Both the position numbers and the translations under genes were made by a program. Source: Halogranum amylolyticum (lineage in GTDB: Archaea > Halobacteriota > Halobacteria > Halobacteriales > Haloferacaceae). Taken from it: a stretch of 64,000 bases of DNA. The stretch spans positions 374,187 through 438,186 of the forward strand of contig NZ_FODV01000004.1 of assembly GCF_900110465.1 (NCBI RefSeq), in the 5' to 3' direction. Below are positions 8,584 through 17,433 of the stretch, one piece after another; the stretch's first letter is position 1; every line of letters starts with the position of its first letter. Under the pieces are notes generated by a model. It searched no databases. It was given only the letters and a program-made list of their open reading frames with translations, and was not told where the DNA came from.

Positions 8584-9951
8584 ATGAACAGAGACACCGT
8601 CGAGCCGCACGTCACGGCGCTGCCGGGCGAGCGCGCTCGCGAGTGGGTGGAGTACCACCACCAGAGCGCCGCGCCGAGCACGTACGTCTACGACTTCGTC
8701 TGGGACCTCTCGGGCGACGCGGAGGGGCCGTTCTGTACGGACGTCGACGGTAACGTCCTGATGGACTTCACGAGTCACGTCGCCGCCGCCCCGCTCGGGT
8801 ACAACAACCCGAAGATCATGGACGAACTCCGGGAGTTCGACCTCGTCGACCCGCTGAAGATCGCCGGGCAGGACTTCTACGTGAGCGCGGGCGACGCACA
8901 CACGCCCGAGGAGAGCGACTTCCCCGGTCCCGCCGGACTGATGGACCGACTGACCGACGCCACCGACCACTACGGGATGGATATGGTCTTCCTCTCGAAC
9001 TCCGGGGCCGAGGCGGTCGAGAACGGCATCAAGATCGCCTACGACCACAGCGACGGCGCGAGGTACGCCGTCACCTTCGACGGCGCCTTCCACGGGCGGA
9101 CGCTCGGCGCGCTCTCGTTGAACCGCTCGAAGGAGAAGTACCGCCGGAAGTTCCCCACCGTCTCGGGCGTCCACGACGTCCCCTACTGCGACGACCGTTC
9201 CTGCACGCCTGACAGCTGCGACTGCGGCTTCTTCGTCGGCGGCGACGACCCGGCCGAGAAGGTGTCGCTCCTCCGGAAGAAGCTCGACCCCGACCGCGGC
9301 CACATCAGCGCCGACGAGGTCGCCTACATCATCCTCGAACCGATCCAGGGCGAAGGCGGCTACCGCATCCCGAGCGACGCCTTCATGGACGAGATCGCCG
9401 CGCTGGCGACGGAGCACGACATCACGCTCGTCGCCGACGAGATCCAGTCCGGGATGGGGCGAACGGGGAAGATGTGGGGTGCGGACCACTACAACATCGA
9501 ACCCGACGTCATCGCCGCCGCGAAGGGTCTCCGCGTCGGCGCGACGATCTCCCGGTCGGACGTCTTCCCCGACGAGAAGGGCCGTCTCTCCTCGACGTGG
9601 GGCGCGGGCGACATCATCGCCTCCCTACAGGGGGCGCTCACCATCGACGCCATCCACGAGTACGACCTGATGGACAACGCCACCGTTCGCGGCCGACAGT
9701 TCACAGAGACGATGCGGGACGCCGACCCGACCGGCGTCGTCGACGTCCGCGGAAAGGGGCTGATGCTCGCCCTCGAGTTCGATACCAAGGAGCGCCGCGA
9801 CGCAGTCCAGGAGGCGGCGCTCCAGCGCGGCCTGCTGACGCTCTCGTGCGGCTACAAGGTGCTCCGCGTCCTGCCGCCGTTGGACGTGACGGAGCGCGAG
9901 ATCGCGCTCGGGGCGGACCTGCTGTCGAAGGCGATCGCGGACGTCGCGTAG
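8584..9951 (+). CDS. Class III pyridoxal-phosphate aminotransferase
   Basis: 455 residues of the class III aminotransferase fold: SNSGAEAVENGIKIA (PLP phosphate site), HGRTLGALSLN, ADEIQSGMGRTGK (the Asp that holds the pyridine nitrogen) and AAKGLRVGAT with the PLP lysine. The family includes 4-aminobutyrate, ornithine and acetylornithine aminotransferases; the substrate cannot be chosen by eye. A cysteine-rich insert (CDDRSCTPDSCDCGF, residues about 203-217) is unusual and could bind a metal or form disulfides. CGTCTTAACATACC provides a TATA-like box about 30 bases upstream. Confidence 0.88.
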   Translation: MNRDTVEPHVTALPGERAREWVEYHHQSAAPSTYVYDFVWDLSGDAEGPFCTDVDGNVLMDFTSHVAAAPLGYNNPKIMDELREFDLVDPLKIAGQDFYVSAGDAHTPEESDFPGPAGLMDRLTDATDHYGMDMVFLSNSGAEAVENGIKIAYDHSDGARYAVTFDGAFHGRTLGALSLNRSKEKYRRKFPTVSGVHDVPYCDDRSCTPDSCDCGFFVGGDDPAEKVSLLRKKLDPDRGHISADEVAYIILEPIQGEGGYRIPSDAFMDEIAALATEHDITLVADEIQSGMGRTGKMWGADHYNIEPDVIAAAKGLRVGATISRSDVFPDEKGRLSSTWGAGDIIASLQGALTIDAIHEYDLMDNATVRGRQFTETMRDADPTGVVDVRGKGLMLALEFDTKERRDAVQEAALQRGLLTLSCGYKVLRVLPPLDVTEREIALGADLLSKAIADVA

Positions 9952-9988
9952 TCGGTTCTCCCGCTCTCGAAGCCGCGAGACCGACCGC

Positions 9989-10198
9989 TCAGTCCTTGTC
10001 GATCATCACTTCGCTCGCCTTGATGACGGCGCTGACCTCGTCGCCCTCCGCGAGGTCGAGGCGGTCGGCGGACGCTCGGGTGATCGTCGATGTGACCGTC
10101 TGTCCGTCGCCGAGTTCGACGACGATCTCCGCCATGATCTCGTCTTTTTTCAGTGACTTCACCGTTCCAGTCAGGTTGTTGCGGGCACTCAGTCCCAT
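9989..10198 (-). CDS. TOBE (Mop-like) domain protein
   Basis: 69 residues (MGLSARNNLTGTVKSLKKDE, then MAEIVVELGDG and ITRASADRLDLAEGDEVSAVIKAS). This is a single TOBE/Mop domain, the fold that binds molybdate or tungstate in molbindins and in ModE. It is probably a cytoplasmic oxyanion-binding or storage protein, or an accessory of a molybdate transporter encoded elsewhere. The ATG at 10198 gives a clean domain start; an upstream start would only add unrelated residues. Confidence 0.85.
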   Translation of the reverse strand: MGLSARNNLTGTVKSLKKDEIMAEIVVELGDGQTVTSTITRASADRLDLAEGDEVSAVIKASEVMIDKD

Positions 10199-10250
10199 AG
10201 AGAGCTGTTGTCGAGTTGAGAACAAGTAGCTGCTGGCGGCCGGCCGACGG

Positions 10251-10574
10251 CTACATCTGGTAGCGACGTTCGTCGTCGCGCTGCGGATACTGGTCCTGTC
10301 CCGTCATCTCCTCGTAGGTCATCCCGGCGAGGAACTCGTCGTAGGTGACGTCGTAGCTCCGGCGCAGTTGGAAGTCCAGGTCGCCCGAGTCGACGCTGGA
10401 CCGAAACAGCATGTGGACCGCCCGGCGGACGAGTTCGCTCGTGTCCTCCGTCTCGAAGACGGCCGCCAGCGTCGCCAGTTCGTTCTTCGCCTCGCGGTCG
10501 AGTTCCACGGTCAGGTCGTCGTCGAGGTCGGAGTAGGACGACTGGACGTCGTCGTTGAGGTCGTCGAGACTCAT
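10251..10574 (-). CDS. Conserved haloarchaeal protein of unknown function, possible RHH-type
   Basis: 107 residues starting MSLDDLNDDVQSSYSDLDDD. The middle (LTVELDREAKNELATLAAVF, then SELVRRAVHMLF) has the strand-helix-helix look of a ribbon-helix-helix DNA-binding protein, but it lacks a clear signature. The C-terminus (YDVTYDEFLAGMTYEEMTG) is acidic and aromatic. The frame stays open upstream only as arginine-rich nonsense, so the ATG at 10574 is preferred. It is divergent from mutY, about 170 bases apart. Function unknown. Confidence 0.75.
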   Translation of the reverse strand: MSLDDLNDDVQSSYSDLDDDLTVELDREAKNELATLAAVFETEDTSELVRRAVHMLFRSSVDSGDLDFQLRRSYDVTYDEFLAGMTYEEMTGQDQYPQRDDERRYQM

Positions 10575-10745
10575 GCCGAGAGGGAGACGCGGGCGTCGGA
10601 TACGCGTTTCGCTCCCGAGACCGTCGCGGCGACTGCCGTCGCGACGGCGTCGGAGCGACGCCGCCGAGAGACTCACGCCACGGGACCTGAGGCGGCACGG
10701 CGACGGACCACTACCCATAAACCTCCGCTCGCCCACCGCTCGACA

Positions 10746-11699
10746 ATGACCGACGCGTCCGTCCCCGAGGAGCTACAGGACGTCGCCCCCGCACTCCCCG
10801 ACGACAGCGACGAGGTCGACGCCGTCCGGCGCGCGCTCGTCGAGTGGTACGAAGACGACCACCGCGAGTTCCCGTGGCGACAGACGGACGACGCCTACGA
10901 GATCCTCGTCTCCGAGGTGATGAGCCAACAGACCCAGTTGGGTCGCGTCGTCGAGGCGTGGGAGGCGTTCCTCGACCGGTGGCCGACCGTCGACGCTCTC
11001 GCAGCGGCCGAGCGGAGCGACGTCGTCTCCTTCTGGACGAGTCACAGCCTCGGCTACAACAATCGGGCGAAGTATCTCCACGAGGCGGCACAGCAGGTCG
11101 TTGAGGAGTACGGTGGAGAGTTCCCTCGGTCGCCCGGCGAGTTAGAGGAGTTGATGGGCGTCGGTCCGTACACCGCCAACGCCGTCGCCTCGTTCGCGTT
11201 CAACACCGGCGACGCCGTCGTCGACACGAACGTCAAGCGCGTGCTCCACCGCGCGTTCGACGTGCCGGACGACGACGCGGCGTTCGAAGCCGTCGCGGGG
11301 TTCGTCATGCCCGACGGCGAGTCGCGCGTCTGGAACAACGCGATCATGGAACTGGGCGGGGTGGCCTGCGGGAAGACTCCCCGCTGCGACGAGGCGGGCT
11401 GTCCGTGGCGCGCGTGGTGTCACGCCTACGAGACGGGCGACTTCACCGCCCCCGACGTTCCGACCCAGCCCAGTTTCGAGGGGAGTCGGCGACAGTTCCG
11501 CGGGCGGATCGTCCGACTCCTGGGTGAACACGACGAGATGGAGTTGGATACACTCGGTCACCGAATCCGTGTGGACTACACCCCGGACGGCGAGCACGGT
11601 CGTGAGTGGCTCCGCGAACTCCTTTCGGATCTGACCGCGGACGGGTTAGTGGAGATCGACAGGACTGGCGAGGAGGCAAAGGCTCGTCTTCAGCGGTAG
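10746..11699 (+). CDS. mutY: A/G-specific adenine DNA glycosylase
   Basis: A 317-residue MutY that removes adenine opposite 8-oxoguanine in base excision repair. The catalytic Glu57 lies in SEVMSQQTQ, the helix-hairpin-helix is MGVGPYTA (137-144), and the catalytic Asp160 is in VVDTNVKRVL. An iron-sulphur loop has cysteines at 208, 214, 219 and 225, spacing x5-x4-x5 rather than the classical x6-x2-x5. The Nudix-like C-terminal domain that reads 8-oxoG in bacterial MutY is absent; a winged-helix-like tail of about 85 residues takes its place. The ATG at 10746 follows an ACCCATAAACC box by about 28 bases. Confidence 0.92.
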   Translation: MTDASVPEELQDVAPALPDDSDEVDAVRRALVEWYEDDHREFPWRQTDDAYEILVSEVMSQQTQLGRVVEAWEAFLDRWPTVDALAAAERSDVVSFWTSHSLGYNNRAKYLHEAAQQVVEEYGGEFPRSPGELEELMGVGPYTANAVASFAFNTGDAVVDTNVKRVLHRAFDVPDDDAAFEAVAGFVMPDGESRVWNNAIMELGGVACGKTPRCDEAGCPWRAWCHAYETGDFTAPDVPTQPSFEGSRRQFRGRIVRLLGEHDEMELDTLGHRIRVDYTPDGEHGREWLRELLSDLTADGLVEIDRTGEEAKARLQR

Positions 11700-11765
11700 T
11701 GGCTAGCGTACTCGAAGTCGTCTATCCCAACTCAGCGATGCGGTGCCGTGGGATTCCTGCGTTGA

Positions 11766-11784
11766 CGAGACACGCCGTGTCTCG
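11766..11784. other. Perfect 8-bp hairpin in the gap before amphi-Trp copy 2
   Basis: CGAGACAC and GTGTCTCG flank a 3-base loop. The 234-base gap between mutY and the next gene also holds GGGATG/CATCCC arms near 11835-11856, but no coding frame. It may be a mutY terminator or part of a structured RNA; no clear promoter is seen for the latter. Confidence 0.35.
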
Positions 11785-11902
11785 GTCGCACGCCAGACCG
11801 CTCCACGTTCTGGGGGCGTCTTCAGGCACGGGGGGATGTCAAGGATCGCATCCCTTGTTCGTGGTGGAGGGTAGTTTCCCAAGTTCGAGAACGCTCCCCG
11901 TC

Positions 11903-11908
11903 GTTTAT
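11903..11908 (+). promoter_or_regulatory. TATA box of amphi-Trp copy 2
   Basis: GTTTAT lies 26-31 bases upstream of the ATG at 11934. This spacing favours that ATG over the one at 11913. Confidence 0.5.
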
Positions 11909-11933
11909 CGGGATGTCCGACGTACTACTCGGT

Positions 11934-12221
11934 ATGAGAGAACTCGAAACCGAGACCGAGAAAACACGGGCAGAGATTGCGTCGTATCTCCGCGAATTAG
12001 CTGAACAACTCGACGGAGGTGGAGACGTAACACTCGAACTCGGCGGCCAGCAGGTGCGGTTGAATCCGACGGACCCCGTGACCTTCAAGCTGGAAGGCGA
12101 GTCGGACTGGACAGAGGGCGATACCGAGGCAAAACAGAGCATCGAGTTCGAGCTCGTTTGGTGGCGTGACGCTCAGACGCCGGAAGAGGGAAGGCTGGAC
12201 ATCAGCTCCGAGGGAGCGTGA
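11934..12221 (+). CDS. amphi-Trp domain-containing protein (copy 2)
   Basis: 95 residues (MRELETETEKTRAEIASYLR). It has the same AEIASYLR helix, glycine-rich turn (LDGGGDVTLELGG) and alternating strands (VTFKLEGESDW, SIEFELVWW) as copy 1 at 5081-5362, but the copies are only distantly similar. The codon usage is less GC-biased than that of mutY upstream. The next gene starts 4 bases after its stop, so the two are probably co-transcribed. The molecular role of the family is unknown. Confidence 0.8.
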   Translation: MRELETETEKTRAEIASYLRELAEQLDGGGDVTLELGGQQVRLNPTDPVTFKLEGESDWTEGDTEAKQSIEFELVWWRDAQTPEEGRLDISSEGA

Positions 12222-12225
12222 TCGT

Positions 12226-12684
12226 ATGGAAGACGTCCGCTCAGTACGGATGAGTACGGAAGAACGGGACGACTTCTTAGGGAGTGGTGGAACGGGTGTC
12301 ATCTCGTTCGATTCGTCGGACGACGGCCCCCCGTATACCCGACCAATTTCGTATGGATACGACGCAGATTCAGAGAATTTCTATTTCCGGCTTGCAATCG
12401 GCCCTGAGGACGCCGGAAAGCGAGATCTCATCGAAGAAGACGGAGAGGTTTCATTCGTTACGTACGACGAAACCGACCGTGGCTGGCGAAGCGTCGTCGC
12501 AACCGGCAGCCTGGAAGAGATCACGAAATCAGCACTCGACCCCGACGTCGCCGAGGCGATGCAGCGAGTGAAAATCCCCTTCGTGGACGTGTACGACAGT
12601 CATCCCCTTACGCTGGAGTTCCGATTCTTCCGGCTCACCCCGGACGAAGTTACTGGCCAACAACAAGCCGGAACCGGAGAGTGA
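12226..12684 (+). CDS. Pyridoxamine 5'-phosphate oxidase-like flavin-binding protein
   Basis: 152 residues starting MEDVRSVRMSTEERDDFL. The split-barrel pattern (GTGVISFDS, PYTRPISYGYD, NFYFRLAIG, KRDLIEEDGEVSFVTYD, WRSVVATGSLEEI) is typical of the PNPOx-like FMN-binding family common in haloarchaea. It is likely an FMN- or F420-type oxidoreductase or flavin sensor; substrate unknown. It follows amphi-Trp copy 2 at once, in an operon. MSTEER, eight codons on, is an alternative start. Confidence 0.82.
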   Translation: MEDVRSVRMSTEERDDFLGSGGTGVISFDSSDDGPPYTRPISYGYDADSENFYFRLAIGPEDAGKRDLIEEDGEVSFVTYDETDRGWRSVVATGSLEEITKSALDPDVAEAMQRVKIPFVDVYDSHPLTLEFRFFRLTPDEVTGQQQAGTGE

Positions 12685-12731
12685 GCAGATCGAAGAGAGC
12701 AGGGTACATCTCCTGTTGATTACCCTCGTCA

Positions 12732-12782
12732 CGAATCACTCGCTGTAAGCCAGAGGAAGTCCTCTTCAGAACGAGTGGTTCG
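12732..12782. terminator. Nested hairpin between convergent genes, possible bidirectional terminator
   Basis: CGAATCACTCG (12732-12742) pairs with CGAGTGGTTCG (12772-12782) with one G-T pair, and inside it AGAGG/CCTCT (12752-12756/12761-12765) forms a second short stem. It sits in the 168-base gap where the flavoprotein gene meets the oppositely oriented ATPase gene. No U-run is adjacent, so the terminator role is a guess. Confidence 0.4.
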
Positions 12783-12852
12783 GCGGTCGCCTGTTCCCGT
12801 ACTCACTGTTCGGAGAGAGGAGCAGGACTGAGGTACTCTCAGGCCTCGACCC

Positions 12853-15597
12853 CTACGCCTCCTTCTCGTGCGTTGTCGAGGGGGACTGTCCCTCCGTCTC
12901 GGAACGCGTGGGATACCGCGCTTTCCAGCTCAGTTTGTGGAGTTCGATAGCGACTGCGATGGTCAAAGCGACGGCACCGAGAACGAGCCACAGTTCCAGA
13001 CCGACGGGCGCTGTTCCGAGAACTGCTTGGGCAGGTGGGAAGTACATCGCTCCGAGGTGAATCAGAAACGCCGCAGTCGTCCCTGTGAGCAGTATCGGGC
13101 TCTGCAGTGGCGACAGTCGAAACAGCGACGCCGTCTCTGACCTGGCGTTGCCGATGTTGACGATCTCGAACAGGACGATCAACAGTAGCAGGTGGTTCCG
13201 AGCGGCAGCCTCAGAGAGTCCCTGGTCCAGAAACCACACGAACGCTCCGAATCCGATCACGCCGATCACCAGCGCGGAAACGATCGTCCGTTCGATCATG
13301 ATCCGATTGAAGACCCGCTCGTCGGGCGAGCGCGGCGGACGATTCAACACGTCCCCCTCTTTGGGTTCGAAGGCGAGGGCGACGTCTTGAATCCCGTTCG
13401 TGACGAGGTTCAACCAGAGAATCTGGACGGGCAACAGCGGGAGTGGCAGGCCGGCTGCGAGGCTCAACAGGACGAGCACCACTTCGCCAGCACCGGTGGA
13501 GATGAGCAGGAAGATGACCTTGCGGATGTTGTCGAAGGCCACACGACCCTGTTCGATGCCTGCGACTATCGTCGCGAAGTTGTCGTCGCTGATGACGAGT
13601 TCGGCCGCGTCGCGGGCGACGTCCGTGCCCATCTTTCCCATAGCGATGCCGATGTTCGCCTGGCGGAGTGCAGGGGCGTCGTTGACACCGTCACCCGTCA
13701 CAGCCACATAATGTCCGATTCCTCGTGCGGCTTCGACGATCTCGAGTTTCTGATCCGGCGAGACGCGTGCGAACACCCGGGTCGTTTCGAGGATCTCTGC
13801 GATCTTCTCTTGGGAGGCGTCCATCAGTTCGGCCCCAGTGGTGACCTCGTCTGTCGACTCGGCAAGCCCGAGATCCCGGGCGATGGCGAGTGCCGTCTCC
13901 GGATGGTCCCCCGTGATCATCGTGACTGTGATGCCCGCCTGCTCCGCCGACGCAATCGCCTCCGCCGCGCCGGCCCGAAGCGGGTCGATCAACCCGAGGA
14001 AGCCCAGGAACGTCAGGTCAGTTGGTTCGGACGGCGGTTGCTCCAGCTCTGCGTCGGGTTCCACTGTTCCCTCCGCGACAGCGAGCACACGGTATCCGTC
14101 GTGAGCCATCTCGTTTGCCTGTCGCTTGAGCACTGGCTGTGAAAAGTCGCCCTCGCTTGCATCCGTGCACATCCCCAGAACGCGCTCGGGCGCGCCCTTG
14201 ACGAATACACGCGCCTCGTCGTCTGTCCGGTGAAACGTCGCCGCATAGCGTTGCTCCGGCTCGAACGGAATCTCGTCGGTCTGTGGATACGCATCGAGGG
14301 CCGACTGGCGGGACCACCCGAGCTTACGACCGAGCGCGAGGAGGGCGACATCGGTCGGGTCACCGCGCCACGTCCACTCGTCGTTCCGTCGAGACAGGTG
14401 ACCCTCGTTGCAGAGGACAGACGCTCGAGCGAGCCGAGACAACTCGTCTGCGAGGTCAGGCTCCGGCGGGTGTCCGTCTTGAAGCACGTTTCCCTCCGGG
14501 GCGTACCCCTCGCCGGTCACCTCGAACGACGTTCCATCAGGAAGCTGGACCTGTTTGACAGTCAGTTCGTTGGCGGTCAGCGTCCCGGTCTTGTCCGACG
14601 CGATCATCGTACAGCTCCCCAGTCCCTCGACAGCCACCAGACGGCGCACGATGACACCGACCTTGGCCATCCGCCGACTAGCGACGCCCAATGCGACCGT
14701 GATCCCGACGGGGAGCCCTTCGGGAATCGCCGACACGGCCAGTGCCACGGCGAACAGGAACATCTCGACTGCGTCGTACTGCTGGACGAAAATCCCGAGA
14801 AGCGCAGTGATCGTCGCGGCGACGAGGACGACGAGGCCGACGATGCGGGTGAACCGTTCCATGCGCGTCACGAGAGGTGGCTGCCCGCCCTCGACGGCCG
14901 TGACGTCCTCGGCCAACCGACCGACGACCGTGTCGGCGCCGGTTTCAACGACGACACCGCGGCCACGTCCACGATTGACCACAGTTCCAGCGTAGGCCAT
15001 GTTGCGCCGATCTCCCAGTGGGGCCCGGTCGTCGCCTGTCCACTCCTCGTCTTTCAGGACGGGTGCTGACTCACCGGTGAGTGGCGACTCGTCGACCTCC
15101 AGACCGTGTGTGGAGACCAAACGAACGTCCGCGGGAACGCGGTAGCCCGATTCGAGGAGGACGACATCCCCCGGGACGACTTCTTCGCCCTCGATGTCGC
15201 GTGTCTCTCCATCTCGGACGACCGTCGCACGGGTACGGATGAGTTGCTGAAGCGCTTGGCTGCTGCGTTCCGCACGCCATTCCTGAGCACCGCCGACGAG
15301 CGCGTTGATCAACAGCACCGCGGCGATGAATCCGGCGTCAGTCTCCTCCCCGATGGCGAACGACACGACCGCCGCGACAGCGAGGATGTAAATGAGGGGG
15401 TTCTTGAACTGACGGAGAAGGATCTGCCAGACGGTGACCGGCTTCGCCTTCGGCAGGCGATTCGGTCCGTGTTCAGCGAGTCGGTCTGCGGCTTCTTCGG
15501 TCGAGAGGCCATCTGAATCGGCTTCGAGGGTATCGTAAATATGGCTGAGTCTCCGCGAATACCAGAGTTCGGTGTCTTTCGGAGAAGAGACAGCCAT
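12853..15597 (-). CDS. P-type (P2-like) cation-transporting ATPase
   Basis: 914 residues with all P-type landmarks: TGES (actuator domain), PEGLP in membrane helix 4, DKTGTLT (phosphorylated Asp), KGAPERVLGMC (nucleotide-binding domain), MITGDHPETA, and TGDGVNDAPALRQANIG. PEGLP and the N-terminal cation ATPase domain place it among the P2 pumps (calcium, sodium/potassium or proton type). The membrane helix 6 motif NLVTNGIQDVALAFEP does not settle the ion. Codon usage is less GC-rich than that of the surrounding core genes. A TATA-like AGTTAAG (plus 15626-15632) is 29-35 bases upstream. Confidence 0.9.
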   Translation of the reverse strand: MAVSSPKDTELWYSRRLSHIYDTLEADSDGLSTEEAADRLAEHGPNRLPKAKPVTVWQILLRQFKNPLIYILAVAAVVSFAIGEETDAGFIAAVLLINALVGGAQEWRAERSSQALQQLIRTRATVVRDGETRDIEGEEVVPGDVVLLESGYRVPADVRLVSTHGLEVDESPLTGESAPVLKDEEWTGDDRAPLGDRRNMAYAGTVVNRGRGRGVVVETGADTVVGRLAEDVTAVEGGQPPLVTRMERFTRIVGLVVLVAATITALLGIFVQQYDAVEMFLFAVALAVSAIPEGLPVGITVALGVASRRMAKVGVIVRRLVAVEGLGSCTMIASDKTGTLTANELTVKQVQLPDGTSFEVTGEGYAPEGNVLQDGHPPEPDLADELSRLARASVLCNEGHLSRRNDEWTWRGDPTDVALLALGRKLGWSRQSALDAYPQTDEIPFEPEQRYAATFHRTDDEARVFVKGAPERVLGMCTDASEGDFSQPVLKRQANEMAHDGYRVLAVAEGTVEPDAELEQPPSEPTDLTFLGFLGLIDPLRAGAAEAIASAEQAGITVTMITGDHPETALAIARDLGLAESTDEVTTGAELMDASQEKIAEILETTRVFARVSPDQKLEIVEAARGIGHYVAVTGDGVNDAPALRQANIGIAMGKMGTDVARDAAELVISDDNFATIVAGIEQGRVAFDNIRKVIFLLISTGAGEVVLVLLSLAAGLPLPLLPVQILWLNLVTNGIQDVALAFEPKEGDVLNRPPRSPDERVFNRIMIERTIVSALVIGVIGFGAFVWFLDQGLSEAAARNHLLLLIVLFEIVNIGNARSETASLFRLSPLQSPILLTGTTAAFLIHLGAMYFPPAQAVLGTAPVGLELWLVLGAVALTIAVAIELHKLSWKARYPTRSETEGQSPSTTHEKEA

Positions 15598-15625
15598 CGG
15601 TTACGGGGTGTACGCTGGGGGACGA

Positions 15626-15632
15626 CTTAACT
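15626..15632 (-). promoter_or_regulatory. TATA box of the P-type ATPase gene
   Basis: On the minus strand this reads AGTTAAG, about 29-35 bases from the start codon at 15597, compatible with a leaderless or near-leaderless message. Confidence 0.45.
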
Positions 15633-15780
15633 GTCAGTGGGCAGTACGGAAGACGGTGCTCCGCACTCCGCCTGGAGAGCTCCTTCGGGACGGAGTCGGT
15701 GTCGAGAACGACGATCTCGACGCCGAGAGACGGACCAGTAACGTGTCTGGCCGTCCCGTCGACCGGGACGCTGCACGCTA

Positions 15781-15799
15781 CCCGATCGGTTCGATCGGG
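15781..15799. promoter_or_regulatory. Palindrome upstream of FilR1-like regulator 1, possible operator
   Basis: CCCGATCG and CGATCGGG are perfect 8-base inverted arms with a GTT spacer. The site is about 80 bases before the regulator start and could be an autoregulatory binding site. Confidence 0.4.
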
Positions 15800-15875
15800 G
15801 AGAGCGTTAATTGAGAACCGAACCCCGATCACACGTTCCGCAACGCGTATGAGACAGACCGACAGTTCGTAAACC

Positions 15876-16673
15876 ATGACAGCGCGACCCTCGACGATGG
15901 AAGTGATGGAGGTGCTGTTACGGCGGTCCTCGTTCGTCGAAGCGTTCGCCGAGGGTCAGAAAGACAAGCGGACGCTCGTCGAGGAGTTGTCGTGTTCCCG
16001 GTCGACCGTCGACCGGAGCATCCGGGAACTGGAGACGTTGGGAGTCGCCGAGTGCGTGGACGGGAAGTACTGTCTCACCCCCTTCGGAGAGATGGCTCGG
16101 ACGGCGTTCGCCGACTTCGAGGAGCGTCTCGACCAGTGGTTTCGGTTCGCCCCGTTCCTGCAGTGGCTCCCGCACGACGAACTAGGACTGGACGTCGAGC
16201 TGCTCGCCGACGCCGACCTCTACCTCCCGGAACCGGGCGATCCGTGGGCGATGGTCAACCGACACGTGACGGTGGCAGCGCAGGCGAGCGAGATGCGGCT
16301 TGTACTCCCGTTGACCGGGTTGCACGCCCACCGGGTGATCCGTGAGCGCATCGTCGACGCGGGCGCGCAGGCGACGGTCGTCACCACGTCGGAGGTCGTC
16401 CATACCTACCAGTCGGACGACGCCTACGCGCCGCTCACCGAGGAGATGGCCGAGACCGAACGGTACGCGCTGTACCAGTACGACGACCCGGTCCCGTGCT
16501 TCGTCGGCCTCCTGGACGGAACCGTCCAGATCGGTGTCGACGACGGCGGCGAACCGAAGGCGCTCGTCGAAGGGGAGAGCCCAGCGCTCCGCGAGTGGGC
16601 GGAGGCGACGATCGACGAGTTCGAACGGGCGGCGACGCCGGTCGTCACCGCGGCCGAACCGGTCGAACACTGA
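15876..16673 (+). CDS. FilR1-like winged-helix transcriptional regulator 1
   Basis: 265 residues. The N-terminal winged helix-turn-helix (residues about 10-75) includes RTLVEELSCSRSTVDRSIRE, followed by a wing YCLTPFGEMA. The C-terminal two thirds (LDVELLADADLYLPEPGDPW, VTVAAQASEMRLVLPL, LYQYDDPVPCFVGLLDG) matches the middle domain of the archaeal FilR1/MrpA-like regulators (formerly DUF1724). Its ligand is unknown. A relative lies at 21879-22748. The neighbours are an FMN reductase and thymidine kinase; no operon link is evident. Confidence 0.82.
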   Translation: MTARPSTMEVMEVLLRRSSFVEAFAEGQKDKRTLVEELSCSRSTVDRSIRELETLGVAECVDGKYCLTPFGEMARTAFADFEERLDQWFRFAPFLQWLPHDELGLDVELLADADLYLPEPGDPWAMVNRHVTVAAQASEMRLVLPLTGLHAHRVIRERIVDAGAQATVVTTSEVVHTYQSDDAYAPLTEEMAETERYALYQYDDPVPCFVGLLDGTVQIGVDDGGEPKALVEGESPALREWAEATIDEFERAATPVVTAAEPVEH

Positions 16674-16755
16674 GTCCGTCCCAGGTGTCGTCGATCCGTC
16701 GAGAGGCGGAAGACCGGCGGCACGCCTTTGTCGCTGCACCGAGAGTCTACCAGCC

Positions 16756-17337
16756 ATGCCAGACGTTCACGTCGTCGCGCTCGGCGGGAGCCTCCGGGAC
16801 GGCAGCCACACACGGCACGCACTGACCCACGTCCTCCGTGGCGTCGAAGCGGCGGGTGGCACCGGCGAGATCGTCGACCTCCGCGACTACGACTTGCCGG
16901 TGCTCGACGCCGACTACGACGAACAGGGCGACAGCGCCGAGTTGGCGGCGACGATCCGCGCGGCCGACGCAGTCGTCCTCGGGACGCCGATGTACCACGG
17001 GTCGTACTCGGGCGTCCTGAAGAACGCGCTCGACTACTGCGGGTTCGAGGAGTTCGAGGGGAAGACCGTCGGCCTGCTCGCCGTCTCGGGTGGGTCGTTC
17101 CCGGTGACGGCGCTCGACCATCTCCGGTCGGTCTGCCGCGCGCTCAACGCGTGGGTGATCCCCCATCAGGCGGCGATCCCCCGTGCTCACAGCGCGTTCG
17201 ACGACGACGGAGCGTTCCGCGACGAGTCGACGGAGGAGCGCGTGCTCACGCTCGGCCGACGGGCCGTCGGGTTCGCCAACATCGAACAGGACCCAGCGAC
17301 GTTCGAGAGCGGACAGAACAAGGGTGCCAGCGACTGA
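16756..17337 (+). CDS. NAD(P)H-dependent FMN reductase
   Basis: 193 residues of flavodoxin-like fold: GSLRDGSHTR (FMN phosphate loop, residues 10-19), GTPMYHGSYSGVLKNALD and GLLAVSGGSFP. These signatures define the NADPH-dependent FMN reductase family, which uses NAD(P)H to reduce FMN, quinones or xenobiotics. I placed the start at ATG 16756 (MPDVHVVALGG) because the open frame before it is low-quality sequence overlapping the preceding gene. Confidence 0.88.
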   Translation: MPDVHVVALGGSLRDGSHTRHALTHVLRGVEAAGGTGEIVDLRDYDLPVLDADYDEQGDSAELAATIRAADAVVLGTPMYHGSYSGVLKNALDYCGFEEFEGKTVGLLAVSGGSFPVTALDHLRSVCRALNAWVIPHQAAIPRAHSAFDDDGAFRDESTEERVLTLGRRAVGFANIEQDPATFESGQNKGASD

Positions 17338-17433
17338 GGACGGGCAGTGACGGCCGCGGCAGCGGCCGCGACGCAGACTGTCCGAGGCGGGAGAATGAGT
17401 ACGCATTTGAAGCGTTAGGTTCCGTGTTGGTTC

